Shown one piece after another: positions 27,043-36,611 of a DNA stretch of 64,000 bases. A program made the position numbers and the translations under genes. The stretch comes from Seramator thermalis. GTDB taxonomy: Bacteria; Bacteroidota; Bacteroidia; Bacteroidales; Dysgonomonadaceae. The first letter of the stretch is position 1; each line of letters starts with the position of its first letter. Under the pieces are notes generated by a model. It saw only the letters and a program-made list of their open reading frames with translations. It searched no databases and was not told the origin of the DNA. The stretch spans positions 184,706 through 248,705 of the forward strand of contig NZ_RXHS01000007.1 in NCBI RefSeq assembly GCF_004138125.1, given 5' to 3'.

Positions 27043-30000
27043 ATGAATTCTTTGGAAATATTTCAACTTCAACAGCTCGTTGAAAAACATCCTAACATTG
27101 CTGCTGCAGCCGAATTACTGAAAAAATTGAAAGTCGTTTCAGTGCGCGGTTTGCACGGATCGTCGCGTGCTTTGTTTGCTATCGGTGCATTTCATAAAAA
27201 TCCCCGAACAGCACTTTTCGTATTTAATGATCAAGAAACTGCCGCTTATTTTTATCATGATATCACACAGGTAATTGGTTCTGAAGATGTGCTTTTTTTC
27301 CCCTCGGCATACAAAAGAGCATCGAAATATGGTCAGATAGATTCGGCAAACGAGATTCTTCGGACGGAAACGATGAGCAGGTTGCAAAATTTGCATGAAC
27401 CTGTCCTCCTGATCAGTTATCCGGACGCGTTGGCCGAAAAAGTCGTTTCGAGAGATACTCTCGCCAAAAATACCCTGAAACTCTCGGTGGGTGAACAAGT
27501 GGACAGTTCGTTTGTGAGTGAAGTTCTCGATTCGTTCGGATTCAATTTCGTCGATTACGTTTACGAACCCGGACAGTATGCCACTCGAGGCAGTATTCTC
27601 GATGTTTTTTCATATTCGAATGAATATCCTTTCCGCATCGATTTTTTTGGCGACGAAGTGGAAAGCATTCGAAGTTTTGATGTTGAATCGCAGCTTTCAA
27701 AAGAAAAACTGAATGAAATCCATATAGTTCCGGATTTTGGTAACGCTGAATCACGAACATCTTCTCTTTTCGATTTGCTCCCGGCTGACACCTTCATCGG
27801 ACTGGAAGATATCCGATGGATCACAAGCCGCGTGGAATCGCTCAACAACGACGAACTGCATATCGATCCGAAAGATGCAGAATTTGTGAAGCCCATTTTG
27901 ATTTCGAAAGATGAATTCGAGGTTGATATTTCAAAATTTCCCCAACTTCGGTTTGACAGTTCTTCGCTTGATTCCCCGGAAGCTGTTATTGAATTTAAAA
28001 CGCTGCCGCAACCCCTTTATCACAAAAATTTTGATTTGCTGAGCGATTCACTTCACCGGTTCATCGACCAAGGTTATACCATTTACATCCTGAGCGACAG
28101 CGAAAAACAGCACAAGCGTCTTCAACACATTTTCGAAGACAGAAATGATCCCATTCCCTTCGTTGCCGTGAATAGGACACTGCACGAGGGCTTTAGCGAC
28201 GAAACGCTCAGAATTTGCTGTTTTACCGATCATCAGATTTTTGATCGTTTTCACAAATACAGTCTGAAATCGGATCAAGCCCGTTCGGGCAAAATTGCAT
28301 TATCGATAAAGGAACTCAATCAGTTACAACCCGGGGATTATGTAGTACATATCGATCACGGCATTGGAAAGTTTGCAGGATTGGTGCGTATGCGAATCGG
28401 AGATAAAGTGCAGGAAGTCATCAAACTGACTTATCAGAATAATGATGCGGTTTTTGTTTCGATTCATTCGCTGCACAAGATTTCGAAATACAAGGGACGC
28501 GAAGGCGAAATGCCCCAACTCAACAAACTCGGCTCGGGTGCGTGGGAGAGGGTAAAAGAGCGCACCAAAAGCAAGATAAAAGACATCGCTCGCGATTTGA
28601 TCAAGCTTTATGCGCAACGTCAAAATGAAAAAGGATTTGCTTTTTCGAAAGACAGCTATTTGCAAACCGAACTCGAAGCTTCGTTCATGTACGAAGATAC
28701 ACCCGATCAGATAAAAGCTACCCGCGACGTTAAAGCCGACATGCAGAGCGATCGGCCAATGGATCGACTGATTTGTGGAGATGTAGGATTCGGAAAAACC
28801 GAAATTGCCGTCAGAGCGGCTTTCAAGGCGGCTGTCGATGGTAAACAGACAGCAATTTTAGTACCTACAACCGTTCTAGCAACGCAGCATTATCACACGT
28901 TTCGAGATCGATTGGCCGATTTCCCTGTGAAAGTCGATTATTTGAGCAGAGCGCGTTCGGTTAAGGAGCAGAAACAAATTCTCAACGATCTTGCCGAAGG
29001 CAAGATAGACATTATCATCGGCACGCATCGTTTGGTGGGAAAAGACGTGAAATTTAAAGATCTCGGACTTCTGATTATCGATGAGGAGCAGAAATTCGGC
29101 GTATCGACCAAAGAAAAATTAAAACAACTTCGAGTGAATGTGGATACCCTGACCATGACGGCCACGCCTATTCCTCGAACCTTACAGTTTTCGCTCATGG
29201 GTTCTCGCGATCTATCGATAATCAACACACCTCCGCCTAACCGCTATCCGATACAGACAGAGGTGCATACCTTCGATATCGAAATTATCAAAGATGCCAT
29301 TAACTTCGAGATAAGTCGTAATGGTCAGGTTTTTATCGTAAACAACCGCATTCAAAATATCTACGAACTACAGGCTCTTATTCAGCGCGAAATTCCGGAT
29401 GTTCGCATTGCCGTGGGGCATGGACAGATGGATCCCAAAAAACTTGAGCAGGTAATTTCCGATTTTGTCGATCAGGAATATGACGTTTTGATAGCAACGA
29501 CCATCATCGAATCGGGAATCGATATGCCAAACGTAAATACCATTATCGTGATTGATGCTCAAAATTTCGGATTGAGCGATCTGCATCAGTTGCGCGGTCG
29601 TGTAGGGCGAAGCAATCGCAAGGCATTCTGCTATTTGCTTGCGCCTCCGCTTTACACGTTAAGCTCCGATGCACGACGACGATTGCAGGCTATCGAAAAT
29701 TTTGCCGAACTTGGAAGCGGCATTCATATTGCCATGCAGGATCTCGATATTCGAGGTGCCGGAAATTTGTTGGGGGCGGAGCAAAGCGGTTTTATAGCCG
29801 ATTTGGGTTATGAAACTTATCAAAAAATATTGGCGGAAGCCATGCAGGAGTTGCGAAAGGAAGAGTTCTCGGATTTGTATCGAGAACAGCAGGAAGAAAA
29901 GGCGCTTGAGGAGGATTTCGTGGAAGATGTGACCGTAGAAAGCGATTTGGAACTGATGTTCCCCGTAACCTATATTCCGAACGATGCCGAACGCGTGGCT

Positions 30001-30411
30001 ATTTATCGTGAACTCGACAACATGGAAACCGAAACGCAGATACTGGACTTTACGACACGTCTCGAGGATCGCTTTGGAAAAATTCCTCCACAGGGAAAAG
30101 AATTGATTCGAATTGTCCGCCTTCGTCGTTTGGCGAAATCGTTAGGCATTGAAAAAATTATTCTCAAGAATAATCAAATGACTTTGAATCTGGTTTCCGA
30201 TCCCGAATCTCCTTATTACAGATCGGCGGCTTTCGAACGGCTTTTGAACTATGTTCAATATCATCCGCGTGATTGCCAATTGCGAGAATCGGGCAAGAAA
30301 CGTTCCGTAATCATCCGGAACATCCGGACTGTGGAAGCTGCTATTGCGGTTTTCGAAAAAATGGTAAAAATAGATGAAATGAATGAAAAAAACTTATCCA
30401 TGTCCAGGTGA
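27043..30411 (+). CDS. mfd: transcription-repair coupling factor Mfd
   Basis: Mfd pushes stalled RNA polymerase off damaged DNA and recruits UvrA. The 1122-residue protein has the UvrB-homology modules with YEPGQYATRGSILDVFSYS, the RNAP-interacting domain (GDYVVHIDHGIGKFAGLV), SF2 helicase motifs (GDVGFGKTEIAVRAAF as Walker A, DEEQ, TATPIPRTLQ, QLRGRVGRS) and the C-terminal TRCF domain. The ATG at 27043 (MNSLEIFQLQQLV) follows the promoter box; the 27001 start would include it. It is monocistronic and divergent from the glycogen genes. Confidence 0.96.
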   Translation: MNSLEIFQLQQLVEKHPNIAAAAELLKKLKVVSVRGLHGSSRALFAIGAFHKNPRTALFVFNDQETAAYFYHDITQVIGSEDVLFFPSAYKRASKYGQIDSANEILRTETMSRLQNLHEPVLLISYPDALAEKVVSRDTLAKNTLKLSVGEQVDSSFVSEVLDSFGFNFVDYVYEPGQYATRGSILDVFSYSNEYPFRIDFFGDEVESIRSFDVESQLSKEKLNEIHIVPDFGNAESRTSSLFDLLPADTFIGLEDIRWITSRVESLNNDELHIDPKDAEFVKPILISKDEFEVDISKFPQLRFDSSSLDSPEAVIEFKTLPQPLYHKNFDLLSDSLHRFIDQGYTIYILSDSEKQHKRLQHIFEDRNDPIPFVAVNRTLHEGFSDETLRICCFTDHQIFDRFHKYSLKSDQARSGKIALSIKELNQLQPGDYVVHIDHGIGKFAGLVRMRIGDKVQEVIKLTYQNNDAVFVSIHSLHKISKYKGREGEMPQLNKLGSGAWERVKERTKSKIKDIARDLIKLYAQRQNEKGFAFSKDSYLQTELEASFMYEDTPDQIKATRDVKADMQSDRPMDRLICGDVGFGKTEIAVRAAFKAAVDGKQTAILVPTTVLATQHYHTFRDRLADFPVKVDYLSRARSVKEQKQILNDLAEGKIDIIIGTHRLVGKDVKFKDLGLLIIDEEQKFGVSTKEKLKQLRVNVDTLTMTATPIPRTLQFSLMGSRDLSIINTPPPNRYPIQTEVHTFDIEIIKDAINFEISRNGQVFIVNNRIQNIYELQALIQREIPDVRIAVGHGQMDPKKLEQVISDFVDQEYDVLIATTIIESGIDMPNVNTIIVIDAQNFGLSDLHQLRGRVGRSNRKAFCYLLAPPLYTLSSDARRRLQAIENFAELGSGIHIAMQDLDIRGAGNLLGAEQSGFIADLGYETYQKILAEAMQELRKEEFSDLYREQQEEKALEEDFVEDVTVESDLELMFPVTYIPNDAERVAIYRELDNMETETQILDFTTRLEDRFGKIPPQGKELIRIVRLRRLAKSLGIEKIILKNNQMTLNLVSDPESPYYRSAAFERLLNYVQYHPRDCQLRESGKKRSVIIRNIRTVEAAIAVFEKMVKIDEMNEKNLSMSR

Positions 30412-30731
30412 TTTACGAATGATCATAGAACAATGCTAAAAAATATATAACCTGTAACTCGTACTCCGGTTTGAGATCGGTTATTCATCAATGGTGGTGC
30501 ATAGATGACATGATATGTGCGGTTGATGGTAAGCAATCAATTCGTAATTTGTTTGCCGCTATCATATCTCGAAAAAGCTGAAAGCTGATAGTTGATATGC
30601 GACGATTCGTTTTTGAATTTATGAAAAAAATAGTCTCAAAGACTCCGAGTTGCAAAAAACTCAAAGTTCAAAACTGAAAATATGCTATGTGTTAATGAGC
30701 ATTAGGTAAGTCTCTAATCCGATTACGCGTG
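30412..30731. other. intergenic stretch with no recognised feature
   Basis: About 320 bp between mfd and the TonB receptor regulatory region. I see no coding potential with family signature, no tRNA, no clear terminator for mfd and no 11-bp tandem array here. Confidence 0.5.
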
Positions 30732-30772
30732 CTTAACATTATCTTTACTTTATTGTAACCTTTCTGCAATAT
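30732..30772 (+). promoter_or_regulatory. PHO-box-like direct repeats upstream of TonB receptor-phosphatase operon
   Basis: Four 8-bp elements are spaced exactly 11 bp apart: CTTAACAT (30732), CTTTACTT (30743), TGTAACCT (30754) and TGCAATAT (30765), with 3-bp spacers TAT, TAT, TTC. The layout and the TTAAC-type core resemble PhoB/PhoP/SphR boxes, especially the cyanobacterial 8+3 form. The array ends 8 bp before a near-consensus -7 box, TTCCTTTG (30781-30788), which has no -33 element, as expected of an activator-dependent promoter. PhoB control is inference. Confidence 0.55.
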
Positions 30773-30814
30773 TAAATCTATTCCTTTGCATAAAATTTAT
30801 AAAAATATAAACTT

Positions 30815-33607
30815 ATGCAAAAAATAGTCGCTTTAGTTTTGTTGTTTATTGCAGTGGGTTTCCCTGCTTTCACTAAAGAAAATCCCGCCATTGAAGGGTT
30901 GGGATCGCTCACAGGGCGGGTTGTAGATGAAAAAGGTTATGTATTACCCGGCGCGACGGTCGTTATCGAAGGTACCGATATAGGAACTGTTTCGGATATA
31001 AACGGTTTTTTTCGTTTAAGCGGACTTAAAGACGGCGACTATCGGATACAAATTTCCTACATCGGTTATACTCCTATTGAAAGAACGATTACCATTTCCG
31101 GCAACCGAACTGTCTCCATGGATAATGTGGTGCTGAAAGAAGGGATTCTGATGCAGGAAATCGTAGTAACCGGCATGAATGCCCAGCATAAGGCTATGTC
31201 CCAACAAAAAAACAGTATCAACATTACGAACGTAATCTCGGCAGATCAAGTAGCTCGTTTTCCCGATTCAAACATAGGTGATGCATTGAAGCGTATTCCC
31301 GGTATCAGTGTGCAATATGATCAGGGTGAGGCTCGCTTTGCGCATATTCGCGGCACATCGCCCGACCTTAACGCGGTCACCATCGATGGGATTCGCGTCC
31401 CATCGACTGAGGCAGAGATGCGATCCGTGCAGTTAGACCTTATTCCCGCGGATATGATCCAAACTATCGAAGTAAACAAAGTAGTTACTCCCGATATGGA
31501 TGCCGATGCGATTGGCGGATCCGTAAATTTGATCACGAAAAATCAACCTGCAACTCGTCGCATTACTTTCTTGGGTGGAAGTGGATGGAATATGATTTCC
31601 GAAAAACCCACCTGGAATCTCGGATTCAGCTATGGTGACAGATATCTGAAAGATAAACTGGGAATGATGATTGCTCTTTCTTATCAGGACAATCCGTTAG
31701 GATCGGACAATGCGGAATTTGAATGGGAAAAAGATGACAACAACACTGTTTATGTGAGCGATTATCAAATTCGGCAGTACTTTGTCGAAAGAGATCGTCA
31801 AAGTTATTCGTTATCATTGGATTATGTGTTTAATGCCGATCATAAAATCGAATTTCAAGGGATATATAACAGACGCCGCGACTGGGAAAATCGCTATCGA
31901 TTCAAAATTACGGATATAGAACCGGCAGGGAGCAATTTCACCACGTATGAAATCAACCGTGAATTAAAGTTCGGAACCAACAATAACAAGTCTGCCAGAC
32001 TGGAAGATCAGCGTGTTGAAAAATTTTCATTAAACGGAGATCACTTTTTCGACCGATTAAACCTGAAATGGAAACTAAATTATTCCAAAGCATCGGAAGA
32101 GCGTCCCAATGAACGGTATTTGTCTTACCGCATCAAAGACAAAGATGAGGAGGGTTTGTATTCGTTTAAAATGGACCTTTCGAATCCGAGAACGCCTTAT
32201 GCCTCGATGTTTAATATCGATGAAAACGATTATGAAAATTTTATTTTTGACGAATTTACAGAATCCTATCAATATACGGAAGACCGCGATATTTCCGGCA
32301 AGATGGATTTTATGTTGCCCTTCAACGGCTCTGGCGAATGGAAGAACAGCATCCGTTTCGGTGGAAGCTACAAATCGAAAAAGAAAAGCAACAACGAAGA
32401 TTTCTATGAATATTCTCCCGTGGATGAAGATGCCTTTGATGCCCTTGTCCGAGGCAATCTGAAAGATATGACACGCGACAATTTCCTTGCCGGCGACTAT
32501 AAAACGGGAATGTTTCCCGATAAAGAAGTTTTCGGAAATATTCTTCTTTCGAATTCTCCCGATTATGAAGAAGAGAAAATCATCGAAAACGACTTTGCCG
32601 ATTTCGATGCGACCGAAGATATCATTACCGGATACATCAGATATGACCAGCGTTTATATGATAAAGTGGATTTATTATTAGGCTTGCGGGTTGAACACAC
32701 AGCTTCGAAGTATAATGCCAATACTTGGGTAATTGACGAAGAAGGTGATGAAAGCATACAACCCGTTGAAGGCAAAAACGATTCCTATACCAATTTTCTT
32801 CCATCCGTTATCGCCAAATGGGACGCAAGCGATAATTTCAAGGTCAAGGCAGCATGGACCAATACATTGGCTCGTCCGAAATATATCGATTTGACGCCAA
32901 GACAAATGATGAATTTCGAAGATGGAGAAATTGAAGTAGGCAACCCTGCATTAAAACCGACAAAGTCCATGAATTTCGATTTGATGTCGGAATATTACGT
33001 GGATGGCGGCTTGCTGTCGGCAGGAATTTTTTACAAAGATATCCGAAATTTTATTGTTGACGAAAGGCTGAGAGATAAAGAAATGAACGGAATGGTTTGG
33101 GACAGATATATTCGACCCATAAATGCGGGAGATGCCAATTTGTTTGGTTTTGAAATTTCGGCACAGCAAACCTTGACCTTTCTTCCCTCGTTTTTGCGTT
33201 ATTTCAACATTTATACCAATTACACCTATAATTATTCCGATGTAAAAAATTTCAACTATGAAGGGCGTGAAAACGAAAAAATGCGTTTGCCCGGTACACC
33301 CGAGCATACGTTTAATGCTGCTTTAGGATACGATGATCGGAGATTTTCCGCTCGCCTTTCCTATAATTTTGCTTCTAATTTCATCGACGAACTGGGAGAG
33401 AGCGTATTTTACGATCGTTATTACGATGCGGTGAATTATCTCGATTTCAATGTAAACATAAAAGTCGGAAGATATGTAAACATTTATGCCAATGTGAACA
33501 ATATTCTCAATCAACCGTTACGTTACTATCAAGGAAGCAAGGATTATACCATGCAGATGGAGTATTACAATTTTCGCTTCGATGCAGGTGCAAAATTTAT
33601 TTTCTAA
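30815..33607 (+). CDS. TonB-dependent outer-membrane receptor
   Basis: This 930-residue receptor has a signal peptide (about 1-20), a carboxypeptidase-like regulatory domain (about 32-110; GSLTGRVVDEKGYVLPGATV), a plug (about 120-235; GDALKRIPGISVQYDQGEA, AIGGSVNLITK) and a 22-strand barrel ending FRFDAGAKFIF. It is of the TIGR01782-like type, not SusC/SusD: no SusD gene adjoins it. The substrate is unknown. The phosphatase gene 21 bp downstream and the PHO-box-like array upstream suggest uptake linked to phosphate or phosphoesters. Confidence 0.9.
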   Translation: MQKIVALVLLFIAVGFPAFTKENPAIEGLGSLTGRVVDEKGYVLPGATVVIEGTDIGTVSDINGFFRLSGLKDGDYRIQISYIGYTPIERTITISGNRTVSMDNVVLKEGILMQEIVVTGMNAQHKAMSQQKNSINITNVISADQVARFPDSNIGDALKRIPGISVQYDQGEARFAHIRGTSPDLNAVTIDGIRVPSTEAEMRSVQLDLIPADMIQTIEVNKVVTPDMDADAIGGSVNLITKNQPATRRITFLGGSGWNMISEKPTWNLGFSYGDRYLKDKLGMMIALSYQDNPLGSDNAEFEWEKDDNNTVYVSDYQIRQYFVERDRQSYSLSLDYVFNADHKIEFQGIYNRRRDWENRYRFKITDIEPAGSNFTTYEINRELKFGTNNNKSARLEDQRVEKFSLNGDHFFDRLNLKWKLNYSKASEERPNERYLSYRIKDKDEEGLYSFKMDLSNPRTPYASMFNIDENDYENFIFDEFTESYQYTEDRDISGKMDFMLPFNGSGEWKNSIRFGGSYKSKKKSNNEDFYEYSPVDEDAFDALVRGNLKDMTRDNFLAGDYKTGMFPDKEVFGNILLSNSPDYEEEKIIENDFADFDATEDIITGYIRYDQRLYDKVDLLLGLRVEHTASKYNANTWVIDEEGDESIQPVEGKNDSYTNFLPSVIAKWDASDNFKVKAAWTNTLARPKYIDLTPRQMMNFEDGEIEVGNPALKPTKSMNFDLMSEYYVDGGLLSAGIFYKDIRNFIVDERLRDKEMNGMVWDRYIRPINAGDANLFGFEISAQQTLTFLPSFLRYFNIYTNYTYNYSDVKNFNYEGRENEKMRLPGTPEHTFNAALGYDDRRFSARLSYNFASNFIDELGESVFYDRYYDAVNYLDFNVNIKVGRYVNIYANVNNILNQPLRYYQGSKDYTMQMEYYNFRFDAGAKFIF

Positions 33608-33628
33608 TCAAGAAATGATTTAATCAAT

Positions 33629-34585
33629 ATGACAAAGAAAAATTTTTTTATTCTTTTTCTTTTCGCCGTCTTTACCAGTAGTATTTACGGACAAAACCAT
33701 GCGGCGAACACTGAAATCGTATTTGAAAACGGGTATAATTTCTATATCGGTAACGATTTGGGCAGAAACGGATATTTCAAACAGAAAACCGTTGCCGAAG
33801 TCATGGGAAATATGGCCGACAGTCTCGATATAGAGTTTGTGGTTGCAGCCGGAGATATTCATCATTTTGGGGGTGTCAGGAGTACTGCCGATCCTTTATG
33901 GATGACCAATTATGAGCTGATCTATTCGCATCCTGATCTGATGATCGATTGGTATCCCATTCTGGGAAATCATGAATATAAAGGCAACACGCAAGCCGTA
34001 ATCGATTATTCCGATATTTCGCGGCGTTGGGTGATGCCCGGACGATATTATACGAAAACAATCGCATCGGAGAATAACGGTGATGATTTTGCCACTGTGC
34101 AATTGTTCTTTATCGATACAACACCTTTGGTAGATGAGTATCACGAAGAACCGTCGGAATATCCTGATGTGCAGCTGCAAGATACCGTCAAACAGCTTAG
34201 CTGGCTTCGGGAAGAACTTTCCAAATCGAAAGCGGATTTTAAGATCGTAATTGGGCATCACCCAATTTACGTTTCGGAAAAGAAACGGTCGGATGAACCC
34301 AGTCTGATCCGCAAGCTCGATCCCATTCTCCGTAAATATAAGGTAAATATCTACATTGCAGGACATTCGCACACCTTTCAGCACTTAACAAAAAAAGATT
34401 CCCCTGTGAATTATGTGGTAAATGCGTCAGGTTCTTTAGGGCGGGAACCGATCAAAGGACCCGATACGAAATTTTGTTCGGGAGAGGAAGGATTTTCGGT
34501 TGTTTCCGTAGGCAAAGATGTTCTAAAAATGACCTTCATCAACTACAAAGGCATTCCGATTTATCAATTTGAAATAAAACTCTGA
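33629..34585 (+). CDS. secreted metallophosphoesterase, purple-acid-phosphatase-like
   Basis: This 318-residue protein has a signal peptide (about 1-21) and a calcineurin-like fold. Metal motifs are NDLGRNG, AAGDIHHFGG, LGNHEY, IGHHPIY and AGHSHTFQH. In true purple acid phosphatases the second motif is GDxxY, where Tyr binds iron; here the residue is His (GDIHH), so the enzyme need not be purple and could use other metals. It is probably a periplasmic or surface phosphomonoesterase that frees phosphate. It is cotranscribed with the TonB receptor and ends at a strong terminator. Confidence 0.85.
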   Translation: MTKKNFFILFLFAVFTSSIYGQNHAANTEIVFENGYNFYIGNDLGRNGYFKQKTVAEVMGNMADSLDIEFVVAAGDIHHFGGVRSTADPLWMTNYELIYSHPDLMIDWYPILGNHEYKGNTQAVIDYSDISRRWVMPGRYYTKTIASENNGDDFATVQLFFIDTTPLVDEYHEEPSEYPDVQLQDTVKQLSWLREELSKSKADFKIVIGHHPIYVSEKKRSDEPSLIRKLDPILRKYKVNIYIAGHSHTFQHLTKKDSPVNYVVNASGSLGREPIKGPDTKFCSGEEGFSVVSVGKDVLKMTFINYKGIPIYQFEIKL

Positions 34586-34613
34586 GAAACAGCTATTGCT
34601 GCCTCATTTTATA

Positions 34614-34658
34614 CAAACAAAAACGATTTCCCAAGGCAGGGGAATCGTTTTTGTTTTG
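34614..34658. terminator. bidirectional terminator between phosphatase gene and cysK
   Basis: The stem has arms CAAAAACGATTtCCC and GGGGAATCGTTTTTG, flanked by A-rich sequence on one side and T-rich on the other. It lies between convergent genes. Confidence 0.85.
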
Positions 34659-34673
34659 AGGACAGCACCCATT

Positions 34674-35582
34674 TCAGAACAATCCTTCCACCGAAAGGTA
34701 CCGTTCGCCCGTATCGTAATTGAAAGTCAGAATGCGCTTGTTGCCATCCAGTTCCGATATTTTTTTGGCGACCGCTGCAAGTGAAGCGCCCGTAGATATA
34801 CCGGCCAAAATACCTTCCGATTTTGCCAATCGTCGTGCATAATCAAAAGCCTCGTCTTTGGTAATCTTGATCACGCTGTTGAGTACTTCCACATCTAACG
34901 TCTCGGGAATAAATCCTGCACCGATGCCCTGAATGGCATGTGGTCCCGATCGTCCTTCGGTGATGATGGGTGAATCGACAGGCTCAACGCCGATGACCTG
35001 AATGGACGGAAATTTCTTTTTCAATTCGCGTCCAACGCCGGTGATGTGTCCGCCGGTACCGATGCCGGTGATTAGATAGTCCAGTCCATCGGGAAAATCT
35101 TTGATGATCTCCTGAGCCGTAGTGGAAGCGTGGATGGCCGGATTGGCCGGATTCTGGAATTGTTGAGGAATCCATGCACCGGCAATTTCTTTTTGCAACT
35201 CTTCGGCACGTTCAATGGCGCCTTTCATGCCTTTCTCACGAGGAGTAAGCACAAGTTCGGCACCATAAAGTGCAATAAGACGGCGCCTTTCGAGTGACAT
35301 GGATTCGGGCATGACGATGATTACTTTATAGCCTTTAACGGCAGCAATCATTGCAAGTCCTACTCCGGTGTTTCCCGAGGTGGGTTCGATGATGGTTCCT
35401 CCGGGTTTCAGAATGCCTCTTTTTTCGGCATCATCTATCATCGCCATTGCGATACGATCCTTAATGCTTCCACCCGGATTCTGTTTCTCCAGTTTAATCC
35501 AAACTTCCTGTTTCGGAAACAGGTTTTTTAATCTCACGTGAGGGGTATTTCCAATTACCCCCAGAATGTTATCGAATTTCAT
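34674..35582 (-). CDS. cysK: cysteine synthase (O-acetylserine sulfhydrylase)
   Basis: CysK makes cysteine from O-acetylserine and sulfide with PLP. This 302-residue protein shows [16 protein letters not shown] (PLP lysine in SIKDR), [28 protein letters not shown] for phosphate binding, and [13 protein letters not shown] near the end. Length fits the CysK type. It lies 14 bp after the serine acetyltransferase gene and is in one operon with it, under the leader region at 36419-36565. Confidence 0.96.
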   Translation of the reverse strand: MKFDNILGVIGNTPHVRLKNLFPKQEVWIKLEKQNPGGSIKDRIAMAMIDDAEKRGILKPGGTIIEPTSGNTGVGLAMIAAVKGYKVIIVMPESMSLERRRLIALYGAELVLTPREKGMKGAIERAEELQKEIAGAWIPQQFQNPANPAIHASTTAQEIIKDFPDGLDYLITGIGTGGHITGVGRELKKKFPSIQVIGVEPVDSPIITEGRSGPHAIQGIGAGFIPETLDVEVLNSVIKITKDEAFDYARRLAKSEGILAGISTGASLAAVAKKISELDGNKRILTFNYDTGERYLSVEGLF

Positions 35583-35596
35583 ACTTTTTTGGGTTT

Positions 35597-36418
35597 TTAT
35601 ATGACATAATTATCGGGTTCGATGAACCCTTTTACTGTTTTTACTTTTACATCGACTTTGTTATACACGAGCGAATAAGGAATCACACTGTGTGTGAGCC
35701 ATGCGCCACCTCCAATCACCGAATCGTGCCCGATAACGGTTTCGCCACCCAAAATTGTGGCGTTGGAATAAATAATGACGTTATCTTCGACCGTTGGATG
35801 ACGCTTGACGTCCGAAAGATTTTTTTCGAGATACAATGCCCCGAGCGTTACACCTTGGTATATTTTCACGTTGTTGCCGATTTTCGTGGTTTCGCCTACG
35901 ACGATACCTGTGCCATGATCCATAAAAAAGTTCTTTCCAATTTCGGCGGCCGGATGAATATCGATGCCGACTTTGGCATGTGCAACTTCAGAAAACAGTC
36001 GCGGAATGAGAGGAACGCCAAGCGAATGGAGTTCGTGCGCTATTCTGTGCACCACAAGCGCGAAGAAACCCGGGTAGGTGATGATAACTTCTTCAAGCGA
36101 TTTGGCTGCCGGATCGTTTTTTACGTAGCATTGTGCGTCTTTGAATAATCGATTGCGAAGGTTCGAAAAATTGCCAAAAAAATCTTCTACTACTTCATTC
36201 GCAAATGTTTCGTCGGTTAGTTTTGCGATATTCTCGAAGAGCGTATTGGCAGATACTTTTAGCTTTTCGCGTACTAAATTGTCGTCCAAACGTGTGCACA
36301 GAGGAAACATGGAATCGAATAAATCTATCAATGTTTGTTCGAGTTTACACTTGTCGATAGGCGTGTGCACGGCTTGAGGCTGAAACTTATCGATAAGTTC
36401 TAAAATGTTTTTGTTCAT
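35597..36418 (-). CDS. cysE: serine O-acetyltransferase
   Basis: CysE/SatA acetylates serine with acetyl-CoA to give O-acetylserine. The 273-residue protein has a helical N-terminal domain and a left-handed beta-helix with hexapeptide repeats. Active-site features are [42 protein letters not shown] and [21 protein letters not shown]. The tail ends NYVI, the C-terminal isoleucine that often docks into the CysK active site to form the cysteine synthase complex. Control probably involves the leader peptide 88 bp upstream. Confidence 0.95.
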   Translation of the reverse strand: MNKNILELIDKFQPQAVHTPIDKCKLEQTLIDLFDSMFPLCTRLDDNLVREKLKVSANTLFENIAKLTDETFANEVVEDFFGNFSNLRNRLFKDAQCYVKNDPAAKSLEEVIITYPGFFALVVHRIAHELHSLGVPLIPRLFSEVAHAKVGIDIHPAAEIGKNFFMDHGTGIVVGETTKIGNNVKIYQGVTLGALYLEKNLSDVKRHPTVEDNVIIYSNATILGGETVIGHDSVIGGGAWLTHSVIPYSLVYNKVDVKVKTVKGFIEPDNYVI

Positions 36419-36446
36419 AAATGGGTGCTGTGGAATGAAATGGAAA

Positions 36447-36455
36447 ATATCTGTT
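36447..36455 (-). promoter_or_regulatory. 9-nt complement to the Cys-codon region of the leader
   Basis: The minus strand reads AACAGATAT. This is exactly complementary to ATATCTGTT at 36524-36532, which covers Ile8, Cys9 and the start of the Cys10 codon of the leader peptide. It sits 28-37 nt upstream of the cysE ATG, so pairing could affect initiation or the terminator-like hairpin. Function is inferred. Confidence 0.4.
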
Positions 36456-36482
36456 TAATTGTTCGAAATTGTGAAGAAAAAC

Positions 36483-36510
36483 CTGACCGGTCTCTCATGT
36501 GAGTGATCAG
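36483..36510 (-). terminator. terminator-like hairpin overlapping the leader stop codon
   Basis: On the minus strand CTGATC...GGTCAG form a 6-bp stem (one G-U) with an inner CTC/GAG stem, followed by GTTTTTC. The 5' arm includes the leader's TGA stop. The shape fits an attenuator terminator, but the stem is short and its logic relative to ribosome stalling is not settled. Confidence 0.45.
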
Positions 36511-36551
36511 CAACAACAATAACAACAGATATGTAAGAAGAATTGTTCCAT
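36507..36551 (-). CDS. cysteine-rich leader peptide of cysE-cysK
   Basis: The reading frame from the ATG at 36551 is MEQFFLHICCYCCC followed by TGA at 36507. Five of the last six residues are cysteine and the codons TGT TGT TAT TGT TGT TGC are contiguous. It starts 19 bp after a full promoter (36571-36600), in the leader of the two genes that make cysteine, on the same strand. This is the arrangement of a translation-dependent attenuator, in which a shortage of Cys-tRNA stalls the ribosome. That the peptide is translated is inference. Confidence 0.75.
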   Translation of the reverse strand: MEQFFLHICCYCCC

Positions 36552-36570
36552 TTCCGTCAAAAAGGGAGTA

Positions 36571-36600
36571 CAAAGGTATGCGAAAAATCGAAATAACAAA
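36571..36600 (-). promoter_or_regulatory. promoter of the cysE-cysK operon
   Basis: On the minus strand TTTG (36597-36600), 18 bp, TACCTTTG (36571-36578). Both match consensus. Transcription would begin near 36563, about 12 nt before the leader peptide ATG. Confidence 0.75.
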
Positions 36601-36611
36601 TAAAAATCCGA

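Noticed and set aside
30840..33607. TonB receptor taken as part of a SusC/SusD pair
   Set aside because: No SusD gene follows; the neighbour is a phosphatase and the plug/barrel is of a different TonB receptor type.
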